This document shows positions 11,516 to 22,600 of a stretch of 64,000 bases of DNA, one piece after another. Under the pieces are notes generated by a model that saw only the letters and a list, made by a program, of their open reading frames with translations, had not been told where the DNA came from and did no database searches. Each line of letters starts with the position of its first letter. Position 1 is the first letter of the stretch. Source of the DNA: Rahnella victoriana (GTDB lineage Bacteria; Pseudomonadota; Gammaproteobacteria; Enterobacterales; Enterobacteriaceae); contig NZ_SJOJ01000009.1 of the NCBI RefSeq assembly GCF_004330295.1, positions 1-64,000 on the forward strand, in the 5' to 3' direction. Made by a program: the position numbers and the translations under genes.

Positions 11516-12209
11516 ACTGACGTATTTGTATGAACATCTGCCGATGCGCTTCGATTTACAGATCGAAGCCGGTGAACGGGTGGCGATCCTCGGCCCGAGC
11601 GGCGCGGGAAAAAGCACCCTGCTCAGTCTGGTCGCCGGTTTTCTGGCACCGGTCAGCGGACAAATCCGGCTTAACGGCGCGGATCACAGCACCACGCCAC
11701 CGGCGAAGCGCCCGGTCTCGATGTTATTTCAGGAAAACAATCTGTTCTCGCATCTGACGGTGCGCCAGAACATGGGGCTGGGACTGCATCCGGGGCTGAA
11801 ACTCACCCCGCAACAGAAGCAGGAACTGGAAGACATCGCCCGGCAGGTCGGGCTGGAAGAGTGTCTGGATCGCCTGCCATCGCAGCTTTCCGGCGGCCAG
11901 CGTCAGCGCGTCGCACTGGCACGCTGCCTGCTGCGCAGCCAGCCAATCTTATTGCTCGACGAACCCTTCTCCGCACTGGATCCGGCGCTGCGCAGTGAGA
12001 TGCTGAGTTTGCTGGACAGGGTGTGCGGACAGCGCAACCTCACGTTGCTGATGGTGTCGCACAATCTGGATGACGCCGCGCGGATTGCGCCACGGACATT
12101 ACTGATCGTCGATGGCCGGATTTTTTACGACGGACCGACGCAGGCACTGGCCGACGGCAGTGCGCCGGAAGCCAGAGTTCTCGGGATTATGCCGGGGCTT
12201 AGCGGGTGA
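11499..12209 (+). CDS. thiQ: Thiamine ABC transporter ATPase
   Basis: ATP-binding subunit that powers ThiBP. The start at 11499 ([18 protein letters not shown]) matches E. coli ThiQ and gives 236 residues. Visible motifs are Walker [10 protein letters not shown] (32-40), a Q-loop FQENN, the signature LSGGQRQR, Walker B ILLLDEP and the H-loop MVSH. The ATG lies 17 bases inside the end of thiP. The 3' end overlaps the convergent yabI by 11 bases, with no terminator between them. Confidence 0.95.
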   Translation: MLTLNKLTYLYEHLPMRFDLQIEAGERVAILGPSGAGKSTLLSLVAGFLAPVSGQIRLNGADHSTTPPAKRPVSMLFQENNLFSHLTVRQNMGLGLHPGLKLTPQQKQELEDIARQVGLEECLDRLPSQLSGGQRQRVALARCLLRSQPILLLDEPFSALDPALRSEMLSLLDRVCGQRNLTLLMVSHNLDDAARIAPRTLLIVDGRIFYDGPTQALADGSAPEARVLGIMPGLSG

Positions 12210-12966
12210 TCACTTTCCACAGCAAATGACCGTAAACCGGCATCATGGGTTGCTGGCTCAGCATCACCAGGCTGACCACTGTCGCGATCAGACTCAGTAC
12301 GCACACCACGCGTAAACGCGGCAAGGGCAGCCATTTGCTCATCGCATCAGGCGAGGCTTTGCCAGCACGGAACCAGCGCCACAGCAGCCACGCACTCAGC
12401 CAGATCAGCACAACCGCCGTAAACAGCAACCATTTGAAGACCGAGCTGTTATGGCTGGCGGGAATATCAATGGCGACACCGGCCAGAATGCCGGGCAGGA
12501 AGTAAACAGGTGGCCAGCAAAGACAGCCGATGATATTCGGCGGCGCAAATTTATACGGCGGCAGATTCAGCATACCTGCGACCATCGGCACCAGCGGACG
12601 GGTCGGACCAATAAAACGCCCGATAATCACCGTGGCAAAACTGTGGCGATCCAGCGCATAACCGGTTTTATCCAGTAATGACTGGTAACGTTTGAGGAAA
12701 CGCCAGCGGTGCAGCGGCTCCTTGAAACCCCGGCCGATAAAATACGAGGTCCAGTCACCAAAGAAACAGCCCAGCCCTGCCGCCAGCCAGGCTTCGTACA
12801 ATCCCACCTGACCGCTGCCGATCAGCGTCCCCAGCGTGGCCATCATGACGGTGCCGGGCAAAATCAGCCCCACCAGCGCCAGTGACTCGAAGAAAGCCAC
12901 GACAGCGACAATAATTAATGCGAAGCCCACCGACTGAGCGACCAGATGTTGTAGATAGGCTTCCAT
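12199..12966 (-). CDS. yabI: DedA-family inner-membrane protein YabI
   Basis: A 255-residue DedA (VTT-domain) membrane protein. The family is linked to membrane-potential maintenance and to lipid-carrier or phospholipid flipping, but the exact role of YabI is not settled. Family motifs seen are [16 protein letters not shown] near residue 25, the [10 protein letters not shown] segment near 70 and the [16 protein letters not shown] stretch near 120. Several hydrophobic helices follow. It sits next to thiQ, tail to tail, as in E. coli. Confidence 0.92.
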   Translation of the reverse strand: MEAYLQHLVAQSVGFALIIVAVVAFFESLALVGLILPGTVMMATLGTLIGSGQVGLYEAWLAAGLGCFFGDWTSYFIGRGFKEPLHRWRFLKRYQSLLDKTGYALDRHSFATVIIGRFIGPTRPLVPMVAGMLNLPPYKFAPPNIIGCLCWPPVYFLPGILAGVAIDIPASHNSSVFKWLLFTAVVLIWLSAWLLWRWFRAGKASPDAMSKWLPLPRLRVVCVLSLIATVVSLVMLSQQPMMPVYGHLLWKVITR

Positions 12967-13139
12967 ACATTCCCAGAATTCTGTTACGCCAATTGCGTAG
13001 ATAAATGAGACAACTGTGAGTTTTACGCCTTCTCATTGTAGTAAATACATCAAGCGGCTGAATTGTCAGCGCATGAACTATCACAGTCAACCGGGTAATT
13101 GTATGCGTATTTGGCAGAGTCCGGAGTCGTAGACAAAGA

Positions 13140-13155
13140 CTGTATAAATAACCAT
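13140..13155 (+). promoter_or_regulatory. Possible LexA box upstream of polB
   Basis: CTGTATAAATAACCAT matches the LexA consensus CTGT-N8-ACAG in its left half. It matches the E. coli dinI box except for the final base. E. coli polB (dinA) is SOS-regulated, which supports the call; the weak right half lowers confidence. The rest of the 301-bp yabI-polB spacer (12967-13267) shows no gene. Confidence 0.5.
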
Positions 13156-13267
13156 ACTCTGTTTCTGATCTTTATCTGTTCATCTCTACCGTTCCGAGGC
13201 GCTTATTACTTCCACCATTGCCCGTCCCGCTGCTGCCACCCCTGACACCCCGCCGCGTCAGGGATTT

Positions 13268-15610
13268 GTGCTGACCCGCCACTGGCGCGACACGCCGCGC
13301 GGTACGGAGGTGGAATTGTGGCTGGCGACGGACGCAGGCCCGCAGAAAGTGCGCCTGCCGTTACAGGAATCGGTGGCGTTTATTCCGGCCGAACAGCGTG
13401 CGACAGCGGAACGCCTGCTGGCCGATGAAAAAAATGTCAGCCTGCGCGAGTTGCCGTTACAGGATTTCCGCTCGCGGCCGGTTCTCGGCCTGTATTGCCC
13501 GCAACACCGGCAGCTTATGCGGATGGAAAAACTGCTGAAAGAAGGCGGTGTCAGCATTTTCGAAGCCGATATCCGTCCGCCGGAACGTTTCCTGATGGAA
13601 CGCTATATCACCGCGCCGGTGTGGTTCAGCGGCAAACCGGGGCCGGGAAATCTGCTGGTGGAGACCAAAATGAAGCCCGCCGACAATTACCGTCCGCCGC
13701 TGAAACTGTGTTCGCTGGATATCGAAACCAGCGGCAACGGCGAGCTGTACTGCATCGGTCTGGAAGGCTGCGGGCAGCGCCACGTGTATATGCTCGGCCC
13801 GCCAAACGGTGCGCCTGACGCGCAGTTTGATTTCAACATGGTTTACGTCGACAGCCGTCCGCAGTTGCTGGAAAAACTCAATGAGTGGCTGGAGAGGTAC
13901 GATCCCGACGCGATCATCGGCTGGAGCGTGGTGCAGTTTGACCTGCGCGTTTTACAGAAACACGCGGATCGTTACAAAATTCCGCTCAAATTCGGGCGCG
14001 GCGGCGGTGAACTGGAATGGCGCGAGCACGGTTTCAAACAGGGCCACTTTTTTGCGGCCGCCGCCGGACGCCTGATCATCGACGGCATTGAAGCCCTGAA
14101 ATCGGCATTCTGGAACTTCAACTCGTTCAGTCTGGAATTTGTCTCGCAAAGTTTATTGGGCGAAGGCAAAGCCAGCGACAATCCCTATCAGCGGCTGGCC
14201 GAAATCGAACAGCGTTTTCGTGAAGATAAACCGGCGCTGGCACGCTATAACCTGAAAGACTGCGAACTGGTCACGCGGATTTTCGCCAAAACCGAGCTGA
14301 TGCCGTTTTTGCTGGAACGCGCCTCGGTGACCGGTCTGGCGGTCGACCGCAGCGGCGGGTCGGTGGCGGCATTCACCCATCTTTATTTACCCCGTATGCA
14401 CCGCGCCGGTTACGTCGCGCCCAATCTGGGCGAATTAGAGGGCGAAATGAGCCCGGGTGGCTTTGTGATGGATTCGCGCCCCGGCCTGTATGATTCGGTG
14501 CTGGTGCTCGATTATAAAAGCCTGTACCCGTCGATTATCCGCACCTTTCTGATTGACCCGGTCGGGCTGGTCGCCGGACTGCAACAACCGGATGACGAAC
14601 ATTCCGTGCCCGGCTACCGTAACGCCCGCTTCTCGCGGGAAAAACATTGTCTGCCGGAAATTGTCCGCCAGATCTGGATGGGACGCGAAGACGCTAAAAA
14701 GCAAAAAAACAAACCACTGTCGCAGGCACTGAAAATCATCATGAACGCCTTTTATGGCGTGCTCGGCTCCAGCGGCTGCCGTTTCTTTGATCCGCGCCTT
14801 GCGTCCTCCATTACCCTGCGCGGGCACGACATCATGCGCCAGACCCGCGAGCTGATTGAAGCCGAAGGCTTTCAGGTGATTTACGGCGACACCGATTCCA
14901 CTTTTGTCTGGCTGAACAAAGCCCATTCGCAGGAAGAGGCCGACGCGATTGGCCGCCGTCTGGTTGAACAGGTGAATGCGTGGTGGAAAGGCCATCTGCA
15001 ACAGGAATACGGGCTGGAAAGCGCACTGGAACTGGAATTCGAAACGCATTATCAGCGTTTCCTGATGCCGACCATTCGCGGCTCGGAAACCGGCAGCAAA
15101 AAACGTTATGCCGGTCTGGTGAAAGACGCCGACGGCGAGCACATCGTTTATAAAGGGCTGGAAACGGTGCGCACCGACTGGACACCGCTGGCGCAGGAGT
15201 TTCAGCAGGCGCTGTATGAGCGGGTGTTTCACCGCCAGCCGTATCAGGATTACGTGCGCGATTACGTGGCGCGCACGCTCAGCGGCGAGTTTGATGACAA
15301 ACTGGTGTACCGCAAACGCCTGCGCCGCAAGCTGAGCGATTATGAGAAAAACGTCCCGCCGCATGTCCGCGCGGCGCGGCTGGCGGATGACTATAATGTG
15401 CTGCACGGTCGCGCCAAACAGTATCAGAATGGCGGCTGGATCAGCTACGTGATGACCACGTCCGGCCCTGAACCGCTGGAAAACCGTCAGTCGCCCATCG
15501 ACTATGACCATTATATCGAGCGTCAGCTGGAGCCGGTCGCCGATGGCATTTTACCTTTCCTTCACGACGATTTTGCTACACTCATTACAGGGCAGATGGG
15601 ATTATTCTGA
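13268..15610 (+). CDS. polB: DNA polymerase II
   Basis: Family B, SOS-inducible repair and translesion polymerase with 3'-5' proofreading. Exonuclease motif I ([12 protein letters not shown]) is near residue 155. Polymerase motif A is [11 protein letters not shown], motif B contains [15 protein letters not shown], and motif C is YGDTDSTF. The protein is 780 residues from GTG 13268, against 783 in E. coli. No ATG exists near the start. GTG 13268 has AGGGA only 3 bases upstream, while an ATT at 13205 preceded by GAGG is a less likely alternative that would add 21 residues. The start is therefore uncertain; the identity is not. Confidence 0.95.
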   Translation: MLTRHWRDTPRGTEVELWLATDAGPQKVRLPLQESVAFIPAEQRATAERLLADEKNVSLRELPLQDFRSRPVLGLYCPQHRQLMRMEKLLKEGGVSIFEADIRPPERFLMERYITAPVWFSGKPGPGNLLVETKMKPADNYRPPLKLCSLDIETSGNGELYCIGLEGCGQRHVYMLGPPNGAPDAQFDFNMVYVDSRPQLLEKLNEWLERYDPDAIIGWSVVQFDLRVLQKHADRYKIPLKFGRGGGELEWREHGFKQGHFFAAAAGRLIIDGIEALKSAFWNFNSFSLEFVSQSLLGEGKASDNPYQRLAEIEQRFREDKPALARYNLKDCELVTRIFAKTELMPFLLERASVTGLAVDRSGGSVAAFTHLYLPRMHRAGYVAPNLGELEGEMSPGGFVMDSRPGLYDSVLVLDYKSLYPSIIRTFLIDPVGLVAGLQQPDDEHSVPGYRNARFSREKHCLPEIVRQIWMGREDAKKQKNKPLSQALKIIMNAFYGVLGSSGCRFFDPRLASSITLRGHDIMRQTRELIEAEGFQVIYGDTDSTFVWLNKAHSQEEADAIGRRLVEQVNAWWKGHLQQEYGLESALELEFETHYQRFLMPTIRGSETGSKKRYAGLVKDADGEHIVYKGLETVRTDWTPLAQEFQQALYERVFHRQPYQDYVRDYVARTLSGEFDDKLVYRKRLRRKLSDYEKNVPPHVRAARLADDYNVLHGRAKQYQNGGWISYVMTTSGPEPLENRQSPIDYDHYIERQLEPVADGILPFLHDDFATLITGQMGLF

Positions 15611-15819
15611 GCAAAAAACGGGGCACTTTGGGATTCACAGGTGACGAAACGCTTACCTTCCATTACCATAGCGCCCTTTCCCATTTCTGAATCATCCTCA
15701 CACAGTGAACAACTCCGCGCCATCTGGCGGGGAAAGAAAACTATTGCCCGTGAAACATCGCGGGCTGAGCAAGCATTGCGCAGTCGCCGTATACAGAGCA
15801 CACAACACAGAGAGAGATT

Positions 15820-18717
15820 ATGCCGTTTACATTGGGTCAACGCTGGATAAGCGATACGGAAAGCGAATTAGGATTAGGAACCGTGGTCGCGCTGGATGTG
15901 CGCATGGTCACCCTGCTTTTCCCCGCCACCGGTGAAAACCGTTTGTATGCCCGAAATGATTCCCCGATCACCCGCGTGATGTTCAATCCCGGTGATACCA
16001 TCAGCTGTCACGAAGGCTGGCAGTTGCAGGTCGAAGAAGTCGTTGAAGACAAAGGTCTGTTGACCTATATCGGCACCCGTCTGGACACCGAAGAAACCGG
16101 CGTCGCCATGCGCGAAGTGCTGCTCGACAGCAAACTGACTTTCAGTAAACCGCAGGATCGCCTGTTCGCCGGTCAGATCGACCGTATGGACCGCTTCGCC
16201 CTGCGTTTCCGCGCCCGTAAATACCAGCGTGAACAGTTCCGTCTGGAATTCGGCGGCCTGCGCGGTATGCGTGCCAGCCTGATCCCGCATCAGTTGCACA
16301 TCGCTTACGAAGTCGGTCAGCGTCATGCGCCACGCGTTTTACTGGCCGATGAAGTGGGTCTGGGTAAAACCATCGAAGCAGGCATGATTATCCATCAGCA
16401 ACTGCTGTCCGGCCGTGCCGAGCGTGTGCTGATCGTGGTGCCGGAAACCCTGCAACACCAGTGGCTGGTGGAAATGCTACGCCGCTTCAACCTGCGCTTC
16501 TCTCTGTTTGATGACGACCGCTATGCCGAGTCCGTCCACGAAGCGACCAATCCGTTCGAAACCGAACAGCTGGTGATCTGCTCGCTTGATTTCGTGCGCC
16601 GCAATAAATCCCGTCTTGAGCAGCTTTCCGATGCGGCGTGGGACATGCTGGTGGTCGACGAAGCGCACCATCTGGTGTGGAGCGAAGATGCGCCGAGCCG
16701 CGAATATCAGGTAATCGAGCAGCTTTCCCAGCAAATCCCGAGTGTTCTGTTGCTGACCGCCACGCCGGAACAATTGGGTCAGGAAAGCCACTTTGCGCGT
16801 CTGCGCCTGCTGGATCCGGATCGTTTCCACGACTACGAAGAATTCATCGAAGAACAACAGCAGTATCAGCCGGTGGCCGATGCCGTCACGCTGTTACTCA
16901 ACAAAGAACCGCTGACGCCGGAAGCCCTGGCGTTGCTGGGTGAAAGTGTCGGCAACGCCGATACCGATGCCCTGCTGACCGCCGCCAATAAAGGCGACGA
17001 AGCCGCAGCGAAACAACTGGTTTCCATGCTGATGGATCGCCACGGCACCAGCCGCGTGCTGTTCCGTAACACCCGTAACGGTGTGAAAGGTTTCCCTGAG
17101 CGTCACCTGCATGCGGTGAAACTGCCGCTGCCGACCCAGTATCAGACCGCAATTAAAGTCTCGGGCATCATGGGCGCGAAGAAAACCGCCGAAGCCCGCG
17201 CCCATGACATGCTGTATCCGGAGCAGATTTATCAGGAATTCGAAGGCGAGAACGCCACCTGGTGGAACTTTGATCCGCGCGTCGAATGGCTGCTCGGTTA
17301 TCTGACCGCCAACCGCGACGAGAAAGTGCTGGTGATCTGTGCCAAAGCCGCCACCGCCTTGCAGCTGGAACAGGTACTGCGTGAGCGTGAAGCGATCCGT
17401 GCCGCCGTATTCCATGAAGGGTTGTCGATCATCGAACGTGACCGCGCGGCAGCCTATTTTGCCTCGCAGGAAGAAGGCGCGCAGGTGCTGCTGTGTTCTG
17501 AAATCGGCTCCGAAGGCCGTAACTTCCAGTTCGCCAGCAAAATGGTGATGTTCGACTTGCCGTTCAACCCGGATCTGCTGGAACAGCGTATCGGGCGTCT
17601 GGATCGTATCGGTCAGCAAAACAATATCGACATCATGGTGCCTTACCTCGAGCAGACCGCGCAGTCGGTGCTGGTGCGCTGGTTCCATGAAGGTCTGGAT
17701 GCGTTCGAACATACCTGTCCGACCGGCCGTACCATTTACGACAGCGCCTACGAGCAGCTGATCGCCTTCCTGGCCACGCCTGCCGAGCAGACGGGTCTGG
17801 ACGAATTTATCCTCGAATGTCGCGCAGAACATGACGCGCTGAAAGAGAAGCTGGAAAATGGCCGTGACCGTCTGCTGGAGATGCATTCCAACGGCGGCGA
17901 ACGTGCGCAGCAACTGGCGAAGGAAATCGGCGAGCAGGATAACGACGTTAATCTGGTGAACTTTGCGCTGAATCTCTTCGATATCGTCGGCATTAATCAG
18001 GAAGACCGCAGCGATAACCTGATCGTGCTGACGCCGTCCGATCACATGCTGGTGCCGGATTTCCCGGGCCTGCCGGAAGATGGCTGTACCGTGACATTCG
18101 ATCGTGAACAGGCGCTGTCCCGTGAAGATGCGCAGTTCATCAGCTGGGAACATCCGATCGTGCGTAACGGTCTGGATCTGATCCTGTCCGGCGATACCGG
18201 CAGCTGTGCGGTGTCGATCCTGAAAAACAAAGCCCTGCCGGTGGGTACACTGCTGGCGGAACTGGTTTACGTGGTGGAATGTCAGGCGCCGAAACATCTG
18301 CAACTGACCCGTTTCCTGCCTCCGACACCGGTGCGTATGCTGATGGATCGCAAAGGCACCAATCTGGCGGCGCAGGTCGAGTTTGAGAGCTTTAACCGTC
18401 AGCTGAACGCCATTAACCGTCATAACTCCAGCAAGCTGGTCAACGCGGTGCAACAGGACGTTCACGCCATGCTGCAACAGGCGGAAGCCGAAATTGCTGA
18501 GCAGGCGCGTGCGCTGATCGAAGCGGCCAAAGTGGAAGCCGACGAGCAGCTGACCCAGGAGCTGGATCGCCTGAAAGCGCTGAAAGAGGTCAACCCGAAC
18601 ATTCGCGATGACGAACTGGAATCGGTAGACTCGAACCGTAAGCAAGTGCTGGCGAATCTGAACGATGCCAGCTGGCGTCTGGATGCGATCCGCCTGGTGG
18701 TGGTCAGCCATCAGTAA
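15820..18717 (+). CDS. rapA: RNA polymerase-associated ATPase RapA (HepA)
   Basis: SWI2/SNF2-family ATPase that binds RNA polymerase and helps recycle it after termination. The protein is 965 residues, near the 968 of E. coli. It has N-terminal Tudor-like domains (about 1-105), then helicase motif [16 protein letters not shown] (about 170-184), the DEAH box VVDEAHH (about 278) and LLTATP. The C-terminal helicase lobe follows with [12 protein letters not shown] and [11 protein letters not shown]. The 5' spacer from polB (209 bp) holds no convincing gene. Confidence 0.96.
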   Translation: MPFTLGQRWISDTESELGLGTVVALDVRMVTLLFPATGENRLYARNDSPITRVMFNPGDTISCHEGWQLQVEEVVEDKGLLTYIGTRLDTEETGVAMREVLLDSKLTFSKPQDRLFAGQIDRMDRFALRFRARKYQREQFRLEFGGLRGMRASLIPHQLHIAYEVGQRHAPRVLLADEVGLGKTIEAGMIIHQQLLSGRAERVLIVVPETLQHQWLVEMLRRFNLRFSLFDDDRYAESVHEATNPFETEQLVICSLDFVRRNKSRLEQLSDAAWDMLVVDEAHHLVWSEDAPSREYQVIEQLSQQIPSVLLLTATPEQLGQESHFARLRLLDPDRFHDYEEFIEEQQQYQPVADAVTLLLNKEPLTPEALALLGESVGNADTDALLTAANKGDEAAAKQLVSMLMDRHGTSRVLFRNTRNGVKGFPERHLHAVKLPLPTQYQTAIKVSGIMGAKKTAEARAHDMLYPEQIYQEFEGENATWWNFDPRVEWLLGYLTANRDEKVLVICAKAATALQLEQVLREREAIRAAVFHEGLSIIERDRAAAYFASQEEGAQVLLCSEIGSEGRNFQFASKMVMFDLPFNPDLLEQRIGRLDRIGQQNNIDIMVPYLEQTAQSVLVRWFHEGLDAFEHTCPTGRTIYDSAYEQLIAFLATPAEQTGLDEFILECRAEHDALKEKLENGRDRLLEMHSNGGERAQQLAKEIGEQDNDVNLVNFALNLFDIVGINQEDRSDNLIVLTPSDHMLVPDFPGLPEDGCTVTFDREQALSREDAQFISWEHPIVRNGLDLILSGDTGSCAVSILKNKALPVGTLLAELVYVVECQAPKHLQLTRFLPPTPVRMLMDRKGTNLAAQVEFESFNRQLNAINRHNSSKLVNAVQQDVHAMLQQAEAEIAEQARALIEAAKVEADEQLTQELDRLKALKEVNPNIRDDELESVDSNRKQVLANLNDASWRLDAIRLVVVSHQ

Positions 18718-18724
18718 GCCCGAC

Positions 18725-18757
18725 GGGATGCAGCCGGTCTGCATCCCTCCTTTATTT
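18725..18757 (+). terminator. Probable rapA terminator
   Basis: A 9-bp perfect stem GGGATGCAG/CTGCATCCC with a five-base loop is followed by the T-rich TCCTTTATTT. It lies just after the rapA stop and before rluA. Confidence 0.65.
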
Positions 18758-18783
18758 CACCCCGAACGCAGACTGAAACCGCT

Positions 18784-19485
18784 ATGAGCGAACACCAACC
18801 GACTATCCCTGAACCGTCGAAAACCCGGCCGCTGGAGAATTACAATCCGCCGACCGATCCCTGGTTACAGGTGATTTTTCAGGATGAACACATCATGGTG
18901 GTCAATAAACCCAGCGGGCTGCTTTCGGTGCCGGGCAAACTGGCCGAGCATCAGGACAGCCTGATGACGCGCATTCAGCAGCAATTTCCTGAAGCCGAAT
19001 CTGTCCATCGTCTGGATATGTCCACCAGCGGCGTGATCGTGGTGGCGCTGACCAAAGACGCTGAGCGTGAGCTGAAACGTCAGTTCCGTGAACGCGAAAC
19101 CAAGAAAGTGTATATCGCGCGGGTCTGGGGACGGGTTGAAGAAGATTACGGCATTATCGATTTGCCGCTGATTTGCGATTATCCCAACCGGCCGAAACAA
19201 AAAGTCTGTCATGAGACCGGCAAGAAAGCGCTGACGCAGTATGAAGTGATGTCCTGGGACGATGACGGCACCACCCGCGTCAAACTGCGGCCAATAACCG
19301 GACGTTCTCACCAGTTGCGCGTGCACCTTCTGGCACTCGGGCATCCGATTCTGGGCGATAAATTCTATGCTCATCCGCAGGCGCTGGCGGCGGCAGACCG
19401 TTTGCAACTGCATGCGCAGGAATTATCGTTCTATCACCCGATAACGGATACACCGCTGGTTTATCACTGCGAGCCTGACTTTTAA
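18784..19485 (+). CDS. rluA: 23S rRNA/tRNA pseudouridine synthase RluA
   Basis: Isomerises U746 of 23S rRNA and U32 of some tRNAs in E. coli. The 233-residue protein shows the RluA-family motif HRLDMSTSGV with the catalytic aspartate near residue 79. It also has VNKPSGLLSVPG upstream and the GRSHQLRVHL motif near residue 175. There is no N-terminal S4 domain, as expected for RluA. The E. coli neighbour djlA is displaced downstream by the inserted autotransporter. Confidence 0.95.
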   Translation: MSEHQPTIPEPSKTRPLENYNPPTDPWLQVIFQDEHIMVVNKPSGLLSVPGKLAEHQDSLMTRIQQQFPEAESVHRLDMSTSGVIVVALTKDAERELKRQFRERETKKVYIARVWGRVEEDYGIIDLPLICDYPNRPKQKVCHETGKKALTQYEVMSWDDDGTTRVKLRPITGRSHQLRVHLLALGHPILGDKFYAHPQALAAADRLQLHAQELSFYHPITDTPLVYHCEPDF

Positions 19486-19495
19486 CCATTTAAAT

Positions 19496-19534
19496 AATAC
19501 ATATTGCTTCAATCATTATTAAGTAATATGTATT
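19496..19534. repeat. AT-rich inverted repeat upstream of autotransporter
   Basis: AATACATATTGCTT (19496-19509) pairs with AAGTAATATGTATT (19521-19534) with a single mismatch around an 11-base loop. No T tract follows, so it is not a standard terminator for rluA. A TATAAT box at 19580-19585 downstream suggests it lies in the upstream region of the autotransporter promoter and could be a regulator site. Confidence 0.55.
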
Positions 19535-19683
19535 ACATTACCATCGCGTTGTTTTATCAGAATTTACTTTCCCAAAAAATATAATACCCGCTCCTGTTCT
19601 TATTTCATGCCCTGTCATTATTACCCGCACGCCTGATAACATCGCTTCCTTTTTTAATTATTTCCACCCTCAGGGAAAATATA

Positions 19684-22600
19684 ATGGCATGGAAACCAAA
19701 GCTACTCAGTAGCTTAATTGCATTGGCGATTTTTGACGCCGATGCAGGCATTATGCGCGAGGATGTTGCCGTACAGGATTACCGGGACTTTGCTGAAAAT
19801 CTGGGCAAATACCTCCCCGGTGAAGAAAACATCGAAGTTTTCAAAAAGGATGGCACGTCCGCGGGTATTCTTAATTTCCCTATGCCTGATTTTGGCGCCG
19901 TCAACAGCCTAGGATTCGCGACATTAATTTCTCCCTCTTATGTTGCCAGCGTCGCCCATAATACCGGTTATACCTCTGTTGATTTTGGCAATCACGCCAA
20001 ATACAGAACCACCTATAAGTTAATCAGCCGAAATATTCACCCAGCTTATGAAACATGGGATAAAGACTTTCATGTTCCCCGCCTGAATAAAGTCGTGACC
20101 GAAGCCGCACCCGTGCCAATGGTGGATACGCAGCAAGTACGTAATAACCCTGAGCGTTATGTTTACTTTGCGCGGGTTGGCTCAGGCACGCAGTATCAGG
20201 TCGATCCGGTCACCAGGAAACCCGTCTATATCACCGGGGCTTACGATTGGAAAAGCGGCGGCACGATGGTTAATCCCACCTTTGAACCGTCACGTCTGCG
20301 CTGGGTAAACTACGGGCCGCCGGACACACGTGCTCAGCCATTCAGTTCTGCGATACAAGCCGGCGACAGCGGAAGCCCACTTTACGTGTATGATAACCTT
20401 GAAAAAGAGTGGAAAATCTATGGTGTCTCACCCTGGGGTGGCACAGGGAAGACTGGGTATGAGTACACCAGTTATACGCTGGATATGCAGCTGAATTTCC
20501 TCAAGGGGGTTATCGCTGAAAATACCGATCCGGATGTGACCGATATCGCCGCCGATGGCGACATTCACTGGGCAGCGGCCGATATTACTCAGGGCGAAAA
20601 CAGCTGGCAGTGGCACGGTGTCAATACCGAACTGCCTTCTCAGGCCACAGCAGATGAACTTAATGCCTCCAAAGACCTGCGTTTTGCCGGTGATGGCGGT
20701 CTGATCATACTCGACAGCGCGGTGAATCACGGCGCGGCAAAACTGCAGTTTTCCAACGATTACCGCGTCGTCTCTGCCGAAGGCGCCGACAGCACCTGGG
20801 TGGGCGGCGGCATCGAAGTCGATGCGGGGAAAACCGTCGACTGGGAAGTCAATGGATTAGACGGAGACACCCTGCATAAAATCGGTGAAGGCACGCTGTA
20901 CGTCAATGCCGTGGGGAATAACGGCGGTGCGCTGAACGTCGGCGACGGGCTGGTGGTGTTAGCCCAGCAGGCCAATGAAGCCGGGGAGCAAAAAGCCTTC
21001 TCCAAAGTCACCATTGTCAGCGGTCGCCCGACCGTGCAGATCGGCGGCGAAAACCAGATTGCCGGCAGCGACATTTACTTTGGTTATCGCGGCGGCAATC
21101 TGGATCTGAATGGCTATGATATGGCTTTCAGCAGCATCAATCACAGTGATTCAGGTGCCGCCATTATTAACGGCAATGCAGACCAGATCAGCACCCTGAC
21201 GCTGAACAACAGCAGTAACCAGACCTTCGTCGGCCATCTCGGCAGTCAGGAAACGGCGTCAAATTTAAACGTCGATTATGCGCCGGACTCCTCCGCAGGC
21301 GTCTGGGAACTGGCGGGCGGTGCCGATCTGAATCAGCTCTCCGTGCAAAATGGCATTATGAGACTCGCCGGTCGTCCGACCCCGCATGCCGGTGACGTCG
21401 TGTTCAGCGACGACTGGATTGATGAAACCTACACGATAAACAATGTGGATGTGGCCAGCCGCGCCACCCTGCGCGTGAACGAGCACGCCACGCTGGATGC
21501 CAACGTGACGCTCAACGAGCGGGCAAACCTGATGCTGAACAGTAAATCGCATCTGAGCGGCAAGGTGGAATTCGCCGCTGACAGTGTGATTTCTGTCGAT
21601 CAGACCGACAGCAAGACCACCAGCACCGACGGCAATAATGACGTGGTGATTGACGCCACGATTTCCGGTCACGGCACCCTGAAGAAAATGGCGCCGGGCG
21701 CGCTGTACATCAACAGCGAGAATACCTTCACCGGTGACACCCATATCTACAGCGGCGCGCTGATCCTCAACGGCTCCCTTGCCTCCACCGTCACGATGGA
21801 GAAAAACACCGTTCTGGCCGGTAACAACACCGTCGCCGATCTCATCCTGAAAGATGACGTGCAGCTTCTGCCGCACTGGCCAGCCGAAAACGAGAGCGAG
21901 AGCGACACCTTTGTTGCGGCCACGCAAACCGTTAACGGCACCCTGGCGGCGGGCAGCAATAACCTGCTCAGCCTGCGCACGCATTTCGATCCGGCGTTCA
22001 CTCAAACCGACAAGCTGCTGATCAACGGCGACATGGTTTCCTCCGGGCCGGTGACTGTTCAGGTCACGCCGTCAGGGGCGGGTTTCTTCACCGATACGGA
22101 TAACGATGGCGCGGCGGATAATCAGGAAGGCGTGTCGCTGATCCAGGTGGCCGGTAAGGCAACCAAAGACAGCTTCAGACTGGCGGGCGAGTACGTGGCG
22201 CGCGGCGCTTATGCGTATAACCTGTATGCCTTCGCACCGGGGCGCAGCTCTGAAGAACAGCGTGACGTGGCGGGCAGCGGCGATCAGTTCTGGGATTACC
22301 GTCTGCAAAACAACATGCTGACCGAAGGCGACAATACGGTGCCGGTCGATAACACGCCGGTTCCGCCAGAACCGACGCCGGATGATGAAGACGATGGCGG
22401 GGACGACGATACGCCGGTTCCTGAGCCAAAGCCGGATGACGGTGACGATACGCCGGATGAAGGCGATGACACACCGGTTCCGCCGGCACCGACGCCAGAT
22501 GATGACAGCGGGAAAAATGCACGTCCGGCCGTCACGCCGCAGGTGCCTTCTTATCTGTCCCTGCCTTCGGCCCTGCTGAGCTACAACAGCCGCGTCAGTG

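Noticed and set aside
14435-15511. 358-codon open frame antisense to polB
   Set aside because: A shadow frame over conserved polymerase motifs, with no independent start or domain evidence.
15641-15850. 69-codon frame between polB and rapA
   Set aside because: It runs into the rapA start in another frame and resembles nothing known; treated as non-coding leader.
16894-18744. 616-codon open frame antisense to rapA
   Set aside because: Length alone is striking, but the composition is a His/Gln/Arg-rich shadow of the RapA coding frame and shows no domain.
19496-19534. Dyad after rluA as an intrinsic terminator
   Set aside because: The stem is AT-rich and not followed by a T tract, so it is listed as a repeat instead.
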